Origin: Enterocola sp045654205
Lineage (GTDB): Bacteria; Bacteroidota; Bacteroidia; Bacteroidales; Paludibacteraceae
Direction of reading: 5' to 3'
Length of the DNA stretch: 64,000 bases
NCBI GenBank assembly: GCA_045654205.1
Contig: JAZOMZ010000017.1
Coordinates: 1-64,000 of the forward strand
A model generated the notes under the pieces. It worked only from the letters and a program-made list of their open reading frames with translations, did not search any database and was not told the origin of the DNA. The first letter of the stretch is position 1; every line of letters begins with the position of its first letter. The position numbers and the translations under genes are program-made. Of this stretch, positions 8,498 through 18,451 are shown piece after piece.

Positions 8498-9925
8498 TTA
8501 TATCATTCCTCTACCTTTAAGTTTAAACCAGTTCCATGCAATACATACAACAAATTCAAATATTAAAGCGTAATTGAACCAATGACGTTTATTTTTAGGT
8601 AAAATAGTAATACCATACGCAGCAAACAACATTTCCAATGGCATAATAGGTATGTGAAAACGACCAGATTGAGCATAACCACTCACCACTAATACTGCCA
8701 AATACCCTAGCATAAATAATAAAATAAAAGCATGCTTACGCCATTCCTTGTTTATTACTAAGGAAAATATCACAAAAATAACAAAAAACGAAGTTATATT
8801 CTTTATGAAATTTCCTCCAGCCATTTGCATTTGAATTACCTGTAAAGCATTTGCTTCTACCATTGTAGGGAATGGTATTGTTACAATTAGTGGAGCAAAT
8901 ACTGCTGCTCCTGCATACTTAGCCATTTCATTCCCATCCTTTCTATTTGAACGCCATTCCATATTCTCAGCTTGTGCATCTCCTGTAACTTTATTATACA
9001 TAACATCAAATTGAGATTTCATCTGTCCTCCAATACTTACAAGTAATACCAATGACACAACGATAGCAATAACAGTTTTCTTACTACTTGAAATAAATCG
9101 ATTTTCAGATAAGAATAATGAAATAAAGACAACACCAAACGCTACAATGCCCAATGCAGAACGAAATAAATATAAACTAAATGCCAATAATGATCCAAAT
9201 AATAGTGCCTTCAAATTAAATTGTTTAGACATAAAGACTGCATCCATCCGCTCCACAAACCAACAGCACAAAAACACCATTTCTGCTTCTTTCATCATAC
9301 TACCGCACCAATAAATCATGTGCGGATAAAACATACACATTATACCTGTTATCCTCGCAACTGCTTCACCAAAGTGTCTTCTAGCTACTTTGTATATTAG
9401 TATACACGAAAAAGCACCTAGTACAGATTTAAAAATAAAAGGTATTACTACATCACTTATATTAAACGTTACTAAATATTGTAAGCCCAAAAAGATGGGA
9501 TAACCAATATCATCCAAAGCAACGTTGTAATTATTAAACCATATATCTAAAAACTCCAAACTGCCATTTGCCAAACTTTCTGCACATTCTTTAGCTGTCA
9601 TCATATAAAATCCAGTATCTTCCATTGAACCTACTGGAGAATCATAATGGTCTATGTTAAAAAAATAAATAAATACACACCAAATTAACCGTACTATCAA
9701 ACCAACTTGAAAGACTTTTTTAACAAAAACTGCAGGAGAATATACACCCCATTTCTTTGTTAAAACATTAGTTCCATAAAAGAATAAGACAACAGAAATA
9801 GATGAAACCAGAATGTAACTAATCGATAGCGCATACTGACTCCACACTATATTCGTTAAAATCAATACAAAAAAGAACAATTGTATTGATTTGTTGCTTA
9901 TCCATTTAGGAAAATAACTTAGCAT
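8498..9925 (-). CDS. Polytopic membrane protein, GT-C-like; candidate polysaccharide polymerase (Wzy)
   Basis: This 475-residue protein has about 10-12 hydrophobic segments. A large extracytoplasmic loop after the second or third helix carries an acidic E-D-T-G-F-Y motif, and a D-D-I-G-Y-P-I-F-L motif follows. This resembles GT-C enzymes of the GT39/PMT_2 type, which use lipid-phosphate sugars and have an acidic catalytic motif in the first loop. No other protein in the locus looks like a Wzy polymerase, so this gene is the best candidate for polymerising the repeat unit; that is inference from absence. It could instead be a lipid-linked sugar transferase acting outside the cell membrane. Confidence 0.6.
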   Translation of the reverse strand: MLSYFPKWISNKSIQLFFFVLILTNIVWSQYALSISYILVSSISVVLFFYGTNVLTKKWGVYSPAVFVKKVFQVGLIVRLIWCVFIYFFNIDHYDSPVGSMEDTGFYMMTAKECAESLANGSLEFLDIWFNNYNVALDDIGYPIFLGLQYLVTFNISDVVIPFIFKSVLGAFSCILIYKVARRHFGEAVARITGIMCMFYPHMIYWCGSMMKEAEMVFLCCWFVERMDAVFMSKQFNLKALLFGSLLAFSLYLFRSALGIVAFGVVFISLFLSENRFISSSKKTVIAIVVSLVLLVSIGGQMKSQFDVMYNKVTGDAQAENMEWRSNRKDGNEMAKYAGAAVFAPLIVTIPFPTMVEANALQVIQMQMAGGNFIKNITSFFVIFVIFSLVINKEWRKHAFILLFMLGYLAVLVVSGYAQSGRFHIPIMPLEMLFAAYGITILPKNKRHWFNYALIFEFVVCIAWNWFKLKGRGMI

Positions 9926-9931
9926 CCTCTC

Positions 9932-10918
9932 TTATTTTCTATAATTCTTCATATAAATCATCCAGCTATACAAACTAGGCGAAATATTGATCAATAAACA
10001 TTTCAATCTATTGCCATTGGCTAATGGTAATAATTTCATTGCTTCTATTTGTCTTATATATTTATCACGTTCTGAAAACAAACTTACCGAAACTGTTGTT
10101 AATATTGATATAACTATATGATCTAACATTTTTTTATACCAATCTAATACTTCAGAATTTGCTACATTTATTTGTTCATTTAATAAAGTTAAAAGTTTTA
10201 TTTGACCATCAACTTTTCTTTTTATACTCTCTATATTATTTGTTCTAACCATAGAACCTTGTCGTTGAAGATAATATTGATGTCTCACAGGTATACACTC
10301 CACTCTTTGTGCTTTTTGCATAACTCTTGGAAGCCAAGGTGTATCATCAAAATAACAAGTTTCTATAAATCTTATATTATTACTTTTTATTAAATCTAAT
10401 CTATAAATATAAGGCCATACATAACATGCTATTCCCAAACGATTTTTAAGAAAATCTATTCCTGTCATTATACCCTCAGAATAATCAAACTCTGCCTCTG
10501 ACTGAAAATCAGGTAAATTATTATATTCTTCATCCACTTTTTGATAATTAAAACGAAGTATATCAAGATTTTTCTCTTCCATTATTGAAAGTAATTCATT
10601 AAGAGAATTTTTCTCAATATAATCATCAGGATCTACAAAACATAAATATTTACCTTCAGCGACATCAACACCAGCATTTCTTGCTGCAGCTAATCCTTTA
10701 TTTTCTTGATTTACAATCTTTATTTTAGGAAACAACTCTAATTCTTCAGATCTATTTTGATATTCATTAGCCATAGACAAACTATTGTCCGTACTTCCAT
10801 CATTAACTAAAATAATCTCATAATCAGAAGGAAGAATATCTTGTTCAAGCAAAGAATCCATACATTTTGGCATATACTTTGCCGTATTATACATATTTAC
10901 TACAATACTTAATATCAT
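9932..10918 (-). CDS. Glycosyltransferase family 2
   Basis: This GT-A glycosyltransferase has 328 residues. The N-terminal domain shows V-N-M-Y-N-T at the nucleotide-binding strand, N-D-G-S-T-D-N near residue 40, A-A-A-R-N-A-G at about 78-84 and the metal-binding region V-D-P-D-D-Y. The C-terminal 100 residues are helical and probably membrane-associated. Its ATG overlaps the stop of the epimerase gene as ATGA, so the pair is translationally coupled. The donor sugar is unknown. Confidence 0.9.
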   Translation of the reverse strand: MILSIVVNMYNTAKYMPKCMDSLLEQDILPSDYEIILVNDGSTDNSLSMANEYQNRSEELELFPKIKIVNQENKGLAAARNAGVDVAEGKYLCFVDPDDYIEKNSLNELLSIMEEKNLDILRFNYQKVDEEYNNLPDFQSEAEFDYSEGIMTGIDFLKNRLGIACYVWPYIYRLDLIKSNNIRFIETCYFDDTPWLPRVMQKAQRVECIPVRHQYYLQRQGSMVRTNNIESIKRKVDGQIKLLTLLNEQINVANSEVLDWYKKMLDHIVISILTTVSVSLFSERDKYIRQIEAMKLLPLANGNRLKCLLINISPSLYSWMIYMKNYRK

Positions 10919-11841
10919 ATCGTTCTAACCCAATTTATTGTTTGTTTTAAACCTTCATCGAAAGATGTAAATGAATAATCTCTCAATATAGATTTTAACT
11001 TGGTTGTATCTAATTCAAATTTTTGAACATCAAATTTAGAAGACTCTTTGTATTTCCAATTAAAAGTAGAAATATTCGATTTAATAGAATCTAATATAGT
11101 ATTTACAGACAGAATTTCACCACTTGCAACATTTAAAACGTCTGTATGAACTCCTTTTTCTATCAATTTAAACAAAATCTCTACAAAATCATCAATATAG
11201 ATATAATCTTTCAGCCCATTTCCATCTCCCCATACTGTAAATTCTTGTCCATTAATAGCTGAAGATAAGGCTACATTTATCACGCCTTGTTTCATCGAAT
11301 AATGATACTTCCCATACGGATTTGATAATCTTAATAATAACGGACGTAGTTCATATAATTGTGCATATTGCATCAAATATTTCTCTATAGCGAGTTTTAC
11401 TACTCCATAAGAACTAACAGGATATACATCTTCATCTTCTCTATGTTTTATTTGACCATTGCCATATATAGCACCACCAGAAGAAATATAGACGATATCA
11501 TGTACAGAGTGCTTTATCATGCAATTCAATAGTTCTACCGTTGGAACCAAGTTAGATTCTATATCATATTTTGCATTAAATGATGTTGCAGGGACTGTAG
11601 TACTAATAGAATGTAGTACTAAATCTATTTTGTTTTCCTCAAAAATCGTTTCTAATAATACATTATCTGAGAAATCACCAGAATAAGACATACATACACA
11701 ATCAAATGTAAGTCCAGCAAAATGAGAAGGCAATTTATCAAAAACTATTACCTTATACGATGAAGTAAGATTTTTATCAATAAATTTTAAAATATTACTT
11801 CCAATAAAACCATATCCACCTAAAAGCAAGATTGTCTTCAT
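10915..11841 (-). CDS. NAD-dependent epimerase/dehydratase (extended SDR)
   Basis: This extended short-chain dehydrogenase has 308 residues, with the NAD motif G-G-Y-G-F-I-G-S at 8-15 and the catalytic Y-x3-K in S-S-Y-G-V-V-K. The size and the S-N-P-Y-G motif fit nucleotide-sugar 4-epimerases such as GalE- or WbpP-like enzymes, or a 4-reductase. The substrate is not evident from sequence. It is coupled to the GT2 gene downstream, which suggests that it prepares the donor for that transferase. Confidence 0.85.
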   Translation of the reverse strand: MKTILLLGGYGFIGSNILKFIDKNLTSSYKVIVFDKLPSHFAGLTFDCVCMSYSGDFSDNVLLETIFEENKIDLVLHSISTTVPATSFNAKYDIESNLVPTVELLNCMIKHSVHDIVYISSGGAIYGNGQIKHREDEDVYPVSSYGVVKLAIEKYLMQYAQLYELRPLLLRLSNPYGKYHYSMKQGVINVALSSAINGQEFTVWGDGNGLKDYIYIDDFVEILFKLIEKGVHTDVLNVASGEILSVNTILDSIKSNISTFNWKYKESSKFDVQKFELDTTKLKSILRDYSFTSFDEGLKQTINWVRTI

Positions 11842-11844
11842 ATA

Positions 11845-12723
11845 TTAATATTGCTTCTTTAGTTTTTTTATATTTGCTTTATTTCTCCACTTTTCCAATT
11901 TAAACAACACCCTATCTACAAAATATACCAAACCCCACAAATGATATTTCTTTAATCGTTGATATTGCAACAATACAAAAGCATATTTATTATAATCATT
12001 AATCACTGCTTTAGGGAATGCAGATGCTAAATATTCACTTCTTTCTTGTTGAATGATATGTTTATTCTTACCTGCACTCTCGCTCACACCATTCATATCA
12101 AAAATGGTCACATCCATGTTTATATAAACAGGTTGAACATTACTCAATACTATTGCACGTACATACCACTCCCAATCTGAACAAATCTTCATATTTTCAT
12201 TGTAATATCCAAATTGTTCAAACAATGAACGTTTAATATATGCACAATCATGATTCAATGTACCATTGTAAAAATACAAGAAAGAATTTGGTGTATATTC
12301 TGAATTTGCCCCACAATTATCTCGTTGATAAGTTTTCCAATCAACTGTTTTAAGCATATTTCCATAAAGAATCTTAGGGAACTCTTTTTCCTGCAAAGCT
12401 GCAAGCATATCATTCACCACTGTATCAGCAGCCAAACAATCACCCGAATTCAGAATCTGAATATATTCCCCACTCGCCATCTTAATGCCTTTATTCATAG
12501 CATTGTAAATGCCTTTATCTTTTTCAGATATCCAAGTAACTTTTATTCCGCGCGCGATAGCATCTTTTTCGTATTGTTGAATAATTTCTACCGCATTATC
12601 AGTTGAAGCACCATCAACAATTAGATGCTCAAACTGGGTATCAGTTTGAGAAAGCACACTCTTCAAAGTCTTTTCAAGTCCTTGAGCATTGTTGTAGTTT
12701 ATTGTTATAATTGAGAGGGTCAT
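11845..12723 (-). CDS. Glycosyltransferase family 2 (WcaA/PglI-like)
   Basis: This GT-A transferase has 292 residues and begins S-I-I-T-I-N-Y-N-N. It has V-D-G-A-S-T-D-N around 37-44, Y-N-A-M-N-K-G-I near 90, and L-N-S-G-D as the metal-binding motif, where the usual D-x-D appears as S-G-D, a known variation in this subgroup. The C-terminus is basic and may sit on the membrane. It lies 21 bp downstream of wecB in the same operon. Confidence 0.9.
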   Translation of the reverse strand: MTLSIITINYNNAQGLEKTLKSVLSQTDTQFEHLIVDGASTDNAVEIIQQYEKDAIARGIKVTWISEKDKGIYNAMNKGIKMASGEYIQILNSGDCLAADTVVNDMLAALQEKEFPKILYGNMLKTVDWKTYQRDNCGANSEYTPNSFLYFYNGTLNHDCAYIKRSLFEQFGYYNENMKICSDWEWYVRAIVLSNVQPVYINMDVTIFDMNGVSESAGKNKHIIQQERSEYLASAFPKAVINDYNKYAFVLLQYQRLKKYHLWGLVYFVDRVLFKLEKWRNKANIKKLKKQY

Positions 12724-12744
12724 TTTATAAACTATTTATTATTA

Positions 12745-13833
12745 CTACAACCCAATCAAAATTTCCACTATTCTTTCCGCAGCTTTGCCGTCCCAAAGTT
12801 CTGGGATGCCGCCTTTTTTCCAATTGCCAGAAAGAAGAGTTGCGAAAGCAGGGGCAATGTTGTTTGGGTTTGTGCCGATAAGTTCGTTTGTGCCTATTTC
12901 GCAAGTTTCTGGGCGTTCGGTATTGTCACGAAGTGTAATGCAAGGCACACCCATCACAGTGGTTTCTTCTGTAATACCACCACTGTCGGTCACTACTGCC
13001 AACGCACGTTTTACCATGTAGTTAAATTCCAAATATCCCATTGGGCTAACGATATGTAGATTTGGAGCTTCAATGCCAAGTTCAGCAAATAGTTTAGCAG
13101 TACGAGGGTGGATTGGGAAAATAATTGGCAGACCTTTCGCATTTTCCACTATTTCAGTCATCAACGCTTTAAGGTGATTTGTTTCATCCACATTAGCAGG
13201 ACGATGCAAGGTAAGCATTATATAACCCTTTTCTTGCAAGTTCAATTCATCGTAAATAGCAGGTTTTACAAAACGATCAATATTGGCAAGCAAGGTATCG
13301 ATCATCACATTACCAACAAGATAAATACGATTTTCGTCGATACCAGCCTTCACAAGATTGCTACTTGCCCAACGAGTAGTTGTAAAGAAATAATCAGTGA
13401 TAGAATCGGTCACCATACGGTTGATTTCCTCTGGCATAGTCATATCATACGAACGAATACCTGCTTCCACATGAGCAACTTTTATATTCAATTTCTTTGC
13501 CACAATACTACATGCCATGGTACTTGTTACGTCGCCAACAACAAGAACTAAATCTGTCGGATTTTCCATCAACTCCTTCTCAAATGCCACCATAATAGCT
13601 GCTGTTTGTTGTGCTTGCGAACCGCCACCGCAACCCAAATTTGCATCAGGAGTTGGAATATTTAGTTCCTCAAAAAATGTATCAGACATTTGTTTGTCGT
13701 AGTGCTGACCAGTATGCACCAATCTGTAGGCAATATCTACCCCACTTTTACGCGCTTTAATGATTGCATGAATCAGCGGAGCAATCTTCATAAAATTTGG
13801 TCTCGCACCCGCAATAAGAGTTATGTGTTTCAT
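12745..13833 (-). CDS. wecB: UDP-N-acetylglucosamine 2-epimerase, non-hydrolysing (WecB)
   Basis: This enzyme interconverts UDP-GlcNAc and UDP-ManNAc in the cytoplasm. The protein has 362 residues, a usual length for the family. Diagnostic motifs are A-G-A-R-P-N-F-M-K at 8-16, V-V-G-D-V-T-S-T around Asp101, H-V-E-A-G-I-R-S near Glu123 and M-P-E-E-I-N-R near 133-139. D-S-G-G-I-T-E-E in the C-terminal domain binds the UDP moiety. UDP-ManNAc may be used directly, or oxidised to UDP-ManNAcA by a dehydrogenase. The gene is 38 bp downstream of a GT4 gene in the second polysaccharide operon. Confidence 0.95.
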   Translation of the reverse strand: MKHITLIAGARPNFMKIAPLIHAIIKARKSGVDIAYRLVHTGQHYDKQMSDTFFEELNIPTPDANLGCGGGSQAQQTAAIMVAFEKELMENPTDLVLVVGDVTSTMACSIVAKKLNIKVAHVEAGIRSYDMTMPEEINRMVTDSITDYFFTTTRWASSNLVKAGIDENRIYLVGNVMIDTLLANIDRFVKPAIYDELNLQEKGYIMLTLHRPANVDETNHLKALMTEIVENAKGLPIIFPIHPRTAKLFAELGIEAPNLHIVSPMGYLEFNYMVKRALAVVTDSGGITEETTVMGVPCITLRDNTERPETCEIGTNELIGTNPNNIAPAFATLLSGNWKKGGIPELWDGKAAERIVEILIGL

Positions 13834-13871
13834 AGTATTTTTCTAAATTTCAATCTACAAAGATAATATTT

Positions 13872-15209
13872 TTATAAATTGTAATTATATATTGTCTCCA
13901 ACTTCTCTAAAATTATATCCACATGTTTATCCCATGTGTATTTCTCTAGAACCACTTTACGAGCATTTGCTCCAAGTCTTTGACGTAATGATTTATCATT
14001 TGATAATTTAAGTATTGCATTTGTTAAATCTGTTACACTGGCAGGTTCGGTTAATAATGCCGTCTCGTTGTTAGATAGTAAATATGACATCTGATCCAAA
14101 CTACTAGCTACAATTGCTTTTCCCATTGCCATATATTCAAATAATTTGGTAGGCGAGCCAAAAAATGGTGTTCCATCTGGATTTGGTATTTGTGGAGAAA
14201 CCAAGATATCGCTTGCTGCTAAATATTCAGGCGTTTCTAATTGTGGAATCAATCCTGTAAATATCACTTTATCAGAAAAACCGGATTGATTCACTACATC
14301 TGAAACCAAATTATAATTGGCCCCATTACCTACAAACATATACTTTATGTTTTTATTTGTAGAACAAACTTCCTTAATTGTCTTTGCCAGGACTTCGGTT
14401 CCGTGCCATGGTCCAAAAGTTCCAACAAAAGTAACCAGGATTTCATCCTCTGAAATTTTATACTTTTCTCTAATATTCGTTCCATCAATTGAGGGTGAAA
14501 AGCGAACCGGATCCACACCATTGGGAACAATTAAAATTTTATTTTCATCTACACCACACTGCATTAACTCATCTTTCATAGGTTCTGCATTACCTACTAT
14601 TAAATCTGCATAGCGAAAATCTGCCAATTCAATTTCATCTGCAATTTGTTCAAAATGAAATTTCTTTCCCCAATTCTTACTCATCCATATTTCAGAACCA
14701 TTGTATTCTAAAATAAATGGTATATTCAACAACCTAGACAAATAAGCCCCTGCATAATTATCCAATCCGTAACGTTGATAAATAAATCTCGGTTTATCTT
14801 CTTTTATAGCAGGTATAATAGATTTAAGTTGCTGATTGTATTCAAGTTCAGCTAATTCATTAATACCTGCAGATAACAATTTGTTAATTGAGAATAGCTG
14901 ATAATTTACATCGCTTTCAATATAATTAAACTTGACAGGCGAAACCAATGTAACACGATATTTTTTTGCTAAAGCCTCTATAACTCCTTTAGTATGTGCT
15001 ACTGCTCCACTTGCATTATTATTTCCAGCCCACATATCTGTTCTGAAATAATATACATTATTGGAATCTGTATACTTTTTAGCAATACCCTCGTGTTGAG
15101 ACATTTCACGAATGTCACACATTACTTTTTTACGTAAAATTGGATAATACAAAAAGCGAAATACTTTTTTTATTCCTTTAGTTCGTAATATTTTATTTAT
15201 TATTGACAT
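13872..15209 (-). CDS. Glycosyltransferase family 4
   Basis: This GT-B retaining glycosyltransferase has 445 residues. It has a basic N-terminal stretch of about 40 residues that may bind the membrane. The donor-binding domain shows V-G-T-F-G-P-W-H-G-T-E near the inter-domain region and G-S-P-T-K-L-F-E-Y-M-A-M-G, where F-E-Y-M is the usual GT4 signature. The acceptor and linkage are unknown. It follows the WecF-like gene by 8 bp. Confidence 0.9.
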   Translation of the reverse strand: MSIINKILRTKGIKKVFRFLYYPILRKKVMCDIREMSQHEGIAKKYTDSNNVYYFRTDMWAGNNNASGAVAHTKGVIEALAKKYRVTLVSPVKFNYIESDVNYQLFSINKLLSAGINELAELEYNQQLKSIIPAIKEDKPRFIYQRYGLDNYAGAYLSRLLNIPFILEYNGSEIWMSKNWGKKFHFEQIADEIELADFRYADLIVGNAEPMKDELMQCGVDENKILIVPNGVDPVRFSPSIDGTNIREKYKISEDEILVTFVGTFGPWHGTEVLAKTIKEVCSTNKNIKYMFVGNGANYNLVSDVVNQSGFSDKVIFTGLIPQLETPEYLAASDILVSPQIPNPDGTPFFGSPTKLFEYMAMGKAIVASSLDQMSYLLSNNETALLTEPASVTDLTNAILKLSNDKSLRQRLGANARKVVLEKYTWDKHVDIILEKLETIYNYNL

Positions 15210-15217
15210 TAATATAT

Positions 15218-16318
15218 TTAACTTAGATTATGAATAATTTCATTTACAGCTAAATTTATTGAATTATTACTATATAACTGATTTAAAATAGTTCTGTTAT
15301 GCTGTATCTCTACTTCAGTTAATTTTCCTAATTTTAAATTATCTTTATTTAAATCATCTTCTATTGAAAATATAATAATATTTAATCTTTTAAAATATTT
15401 ATACACCATACTTTTTTTACTTAGAAATACACGCATCCCCAACCATAAACCTGTAATAATATTTCCTTGAGCATTTGGTCTAAAATGATTCATAACCATT
15501 ATACCACAGTCTAATAACCTAGTATTATATTCATTAAGTGGCATAAATTTTATAAGTGGTTTAAATCTTTTTTTAAATAATGTATTCCCTATTCTAACAA
15601 CCAAATTCCTTACCCATTTATCCCCATAACTTAATGGAATAGTGATAGACTGATCTGGATTCAATACCTTTTTTAATTTTATTAAAGCATCTATATAATT
15701 ATTTTCTATCGTACTAGAATTTCCTAAAAAAACATTATTCCCAGAAACTACACTATTTATCAGTTTACCTACAGTTTCCTCTATTGAATAGTAATTATAC
15801 CAAATCATTTGCATTTTATTATTTAATATGCATTTTGCATAATTATATTCAAAATCTACATCTGTTAAGCAATAATCAATACGTTTAAATACTTCAAATG
15901 GCACACAATATTTATTAGTTTTCTTAAATTTTATTCTTTGATATAATTTTCTTAAATAATAAACAAACTTTGTATATGGTGCTAAAAACGTCTTTTTTAT
16001 TTTTTCTACACCATATATTTCTGCCCCCCAGAACATCCATGCGACCTTAATATTATTAGGTATCTTCTTTAAAATGATTTCTTGCCATTGTGTGAATAAA
16101 CCATGGAATATCACCCCTGTTACATTAGTATATAAATCTGTTATTGTCAAACTTACAATTTCATCTGGACTCAATAATAATACCTTATCAATATTTCTTA
16201 CATATTTGATAGTTGTTGTATCGGAAACTAATATAAACTTAGATTCTATTCTCTTGTTTGAGAACTGTTCTATTGCATAATCTGCAAATTTATCATCAAA
16301 TACGTAATGTAACAACAT
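15218..16318 (-). CDS. WecF-like glycosyltransferase family 56 (4-amino-deoxysugar transferase)
   Basis: This 366-residue protein resembles WecF, the TDP-Fuc4NAc transferase of enterobacterial common antigen. Matching patterns are V-F-L-G-N-S-S near 195, I-P-L-S-Y-G-D near 227 and M-V-M-N-H-F-R-P-N-A-Q-G-N-I near 275-288. WecF moves Fuc4NAc from a dTDP donor onto a lipid-linked disaccharide. Just upstream lie a WecE-like aminotransferase and an NDP-hexose 2,3-dehydratase, so the donor here is predicted to be a related dTDP-4-amino-(tri)deoxyhexose. The gene and its neighbours are very AT-rich. Confidence 0.82.
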   Translation of the reverse strand: MLLHYVFDDKFADYAIEQFSNKRIESKFILVSDTTTIKYVRNIDKVLLLSPDEIVSLTITDLYTNVTGVIFHGLFTQWQEIILKKIPNNIKVAWMFWGAEIYGVEKIKKTFLAPYTKFVYYLRKLYQRIKFKKTNKYCVPFEVFKRIDYCLTDVDFEYNYAKCILNNKMQMIWYNYYSIEETVGKLINSVVSGNNVFLGNSSTIENNYIDALIKLKKVLNPDQSITIPLSYGDKWVRNLVVRIGNTLFKKRFKPLIKFMPLNEYNTRLLDCGIMVMNHFRPNAQGNIITGLWLGMRVFLSKKSMVYKYFKRLNIIIFSIEDDLNKDNLKLGKLTEVEIQHNRTILNQLYSNNSINLAVNEIIHNLS

Positions 16319-16350
16319 AATTATTTTGTTTGGTGTATTATAGATATTTA

Positions 16351-17301
16351 TTATTTGTTTACTGATTTAATTAACGCTAACACTTTACTCTGATTCAAAA
16401 ATTCTTCTCTCCATTCTTCAGCCTTCACTTGATAATTTTCAACAAAGTATCTCATTTCTTCTTCGAAATGATTACATAAAGGCATATTATGTTTTATAAT
16501 TTCATTTTGAGTTTCTATTGTTAAAGTTGAGGAAAAATCTGGAGGTAATGCATAAGCTCTTTCTAATGTCAATACACCTTTACTCCCCCAAATAACTTGT
16601 TGACTTTTATATTTATTATTAAAACCAGTTACTAAGTTTGCAACTCTACCTTCTCCGAAATCTAATAATATAGTAGCATGTGTTTCCACTTCCCTTCCTT
16701 CTTCTGCACTTAATACTGCATATACATTTTGTGGTTCACATTTATAAAAATGCCTTGCTGAATGTACCAAATAAGCACAAGCATCTAAAACACATCCTCC
16801 ACCTAGTTTTTTATTATAGCGGAAATCTTTATCATCTAAAGGAGGGAAACCAAACCATCCTTGAAACAACTGAGGTGTACCAATCTCCCCTTTTTCTATT
16901 AATTCATTTTTGACTTTATGTTGTTTATGAAACTGATACATATAACCCTCAAAAATAGGTACGTTGTATTTTTTACCAATATTAGCAATACGAACTGCAT
17001 CATCATACGAACTTGCCAAAGGCTTTTCACAAAGGATATTCTTATGATACTCTGCTACCTGCTCTATTATTGATACATGAATTGCATTTGGAGTGGAAAT
17101 ATATACAGATTCAAATTCATAATTATCTAGTACATATTGTAAATCTGTTTCAAAAGGCACTCTAAATTTTTCTCTAACAATAGCTTCTTTTGAAGAATCT
17201 GTATCTACGATACAAACCAATTCTGTTACACCTGAATTAAGTATAGCGGGGATAGCACATCTTTGTGCTATGTTTCCACATCCAACAACAATAAATTTCA
17301 T
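16351..17301 (-). CDS. Gfo/Idh/MocA family oxidoreductase, probable NDP-sugar 3-ketoreductase
   Basis: This 316-residue protein has the family motif V-V-G-C-G-N-I-A-Q for NAD(P) at the N-terminus and C-E-K-P-L-A near residue 94, where the lysine is the usual catalytic base. An ATG 12 bp further upstream would overlap the aminotransferase gene by 11 bp, but the ATG at 17299-17301, one base after that stop, gives the normal N-terminus. In deoxysugar pathways, enzymes of this family reduce the 3-keto group left by NDP-hexose 2,3-dehydratase (TylC1/UrdT/SpnN type). Its place between the 4-aminotransferase and the WecF-like transferase supports that role. Other sugar oxidations are possible. Confidence 0.85.
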   Translation of the reverse strand: MKFIVVGCGNIAQRCAIPAILNSGVTELVCIVDTDSSKEAIVREKFRVPFETDLQYVLDNYEFESVYISTPNAIHVSIIEQVAEYHKNILCEKPLASSYDDAVRIANIGKKYNVPIFEGYMYQFHKQHKVKNELIEKGEIGTPQLFQGWFGFPPLDDKDFRYNKKLGGGCVLDACAYLVHSARHFYKCEPQNVYAVLSAEEGREVETHATILLDFGEGRVANLVTGFNNKYKSQQVIWGSKGVLTLERAYALPPDFSSTLTIETQNEIIKHNMPLCNHFEEEMRYFVENYQVKAEEWREEFLNQSKVLALIKSVNK

Positions 17302-17302
17302 T

Positions 17303-18448
17303 TTAGAAACCATACATTTCTTTTAAAACATTTTTCATATTTGTTGATACATATTCCAAACATTCATCTGCCATACCTGCATAATAAGGTAATCGGACAA
17401 TACGAGAACCTATTGATTCTGTTATTGGCAAATCTTCTGGTTTGTATCCTAGTTGTAATCCATATGGAGCAGAATGTAAAGGCATATATCCAATATAAAC
17501 ATAGATATCATACTTTCTACATTCTTCCATAAAACGCTGTCTATTCTCAGAAGAATCAAATAGTGCCCAATATGCATGATGATTCAATTCATCATAAGAA
17601 GAAGGTTGCATTATACCGACACATCCTTTCTCAAAATAAGGCATAAACAATTCACTATACATCTCTGTAACTTGTCTACGTTTATCTTTTATTATTGATT
17701 CATTTTCAAGTTGCGCATATAACATCGCAGCAAGAACATCAGACAACAAATAACTACTACCTTTATCAACCCAACTATATTTATTCTTCATCCCATTTAA
17801 TACAAGTCTTCTATCTGTACCTTTCTCTTGTAAAAAATGTGCACGTAATTCCCATTCTGGAACATTACAAATCAAAGCCCCACCTTCTCCAGCTGAAAAA
17901 TTTTTAGTCTCGTGAAATGAGAAAGTTGCCAAATGTGGCACTGTACCACAAGGTTTCCCTTTATATTTTGTACCATACGATTGTGCACAATCTTGCATTA
18001 CAATTAAATTATACTTTGATGCTATCTCCATAATTGCATCTATGTCACAACTTAACCCTGCATAATCAATAGGAACAATCATTTTTGTTTTTGATGTAAT
18101 TAAACTTTCAATTTTTGTTACATCAATATTCATTGTTTTCGGATCTACTTCACAGAAAATAGGCTTTGCACCAAATAATACAACAGAATTTACTGTTGAA
18201 GAAAATGTGTAAGAAGGAAGAATAACTTCATCTCCAGGTTGGATACCTGCTAATACGGCACCCATTTCTAGAGCAGCAGTACCAGATGGTGTCAAATAGA
18301 CTTGTTGAAATCCATAAACAGATTTCATTAATTCTATTACTTTATTACAATACTTATGATTTCCACATTGTAAACCAGAATGAATTGCGTCTAAAACATA
18401 TGCATCTTCTGCACCTGTTATATATACTTTATTAAAAGGAACTTTCAT
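17303..18448 (-). CDS. WecE-like dTDP-4-keto-6-deoxysugar aminotransferase (DegT/DnrJ/EryC1)
   Basis: This PLP-dependent sugar aminotransferase has 381 residues. The catalytic lysine lies in F-H-E-T-K-N-F-S-A-G-E-G-G, and the downstream W-V-D-K-G-S-S-Y-L-L-S-D motif is closer to WecE (dTDP-Fuc4N synthesis) than to ArnB or PglE types. It should add an amino group at C4 of a dTDP-4-keto-6-deoxyhexose using glutamate. It is followed by a 3-ketoreductase-like gene and a WecF-like transferase and preceded by a 2,3-dehydratase, so the product may lack the 2-hydroxyl as well. The stereochemistry at C4 and C3 cannot be told from sequence. Confidence 0.88.
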   Translation of the reverse strand: MKVPFNKVYITGAEDAYVLDAIHSGLQCGNHKYCNKVIELMKSVYGFQQVYLTPSGTAALEMGAVLAGIQPGDEVILPSYTFSSTVNSVVLFGAKPIFCEVDPKTMNIDVTKIESLITSKTKMIVPIDYAGLSCDIDAIMEIASKYNLIVMQDCAQSYGTKYKGKPCGTVPHLATFSFHETKNFSAGEGGALICNVPEWELRAHFLQEKGTDRRLVLNGMKNKYSWVDKGSSYLLSDVLAAMLYAQLENESIIKDKRRQVTEMYSELFMPYFEKGCVGIMQPSSYDELNHHAYWALFDSSENRQRFMEECRKYDIYVYIGYMPLHSAPYGLQLGYKPEDLPITESIGSRIVRLPYYAGMADECLEYVSTNMKNVLKEMYGF

Positions 18449-18451
18449 AAT

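Noticed and set aside
13108..13551. Plus-strand reading frame of 147 codons inside wecB
   Set aside because: It is an antisense shadow of a conserved gene; its composition (many Cys, His, Thr) is typical of a non-coding frame.
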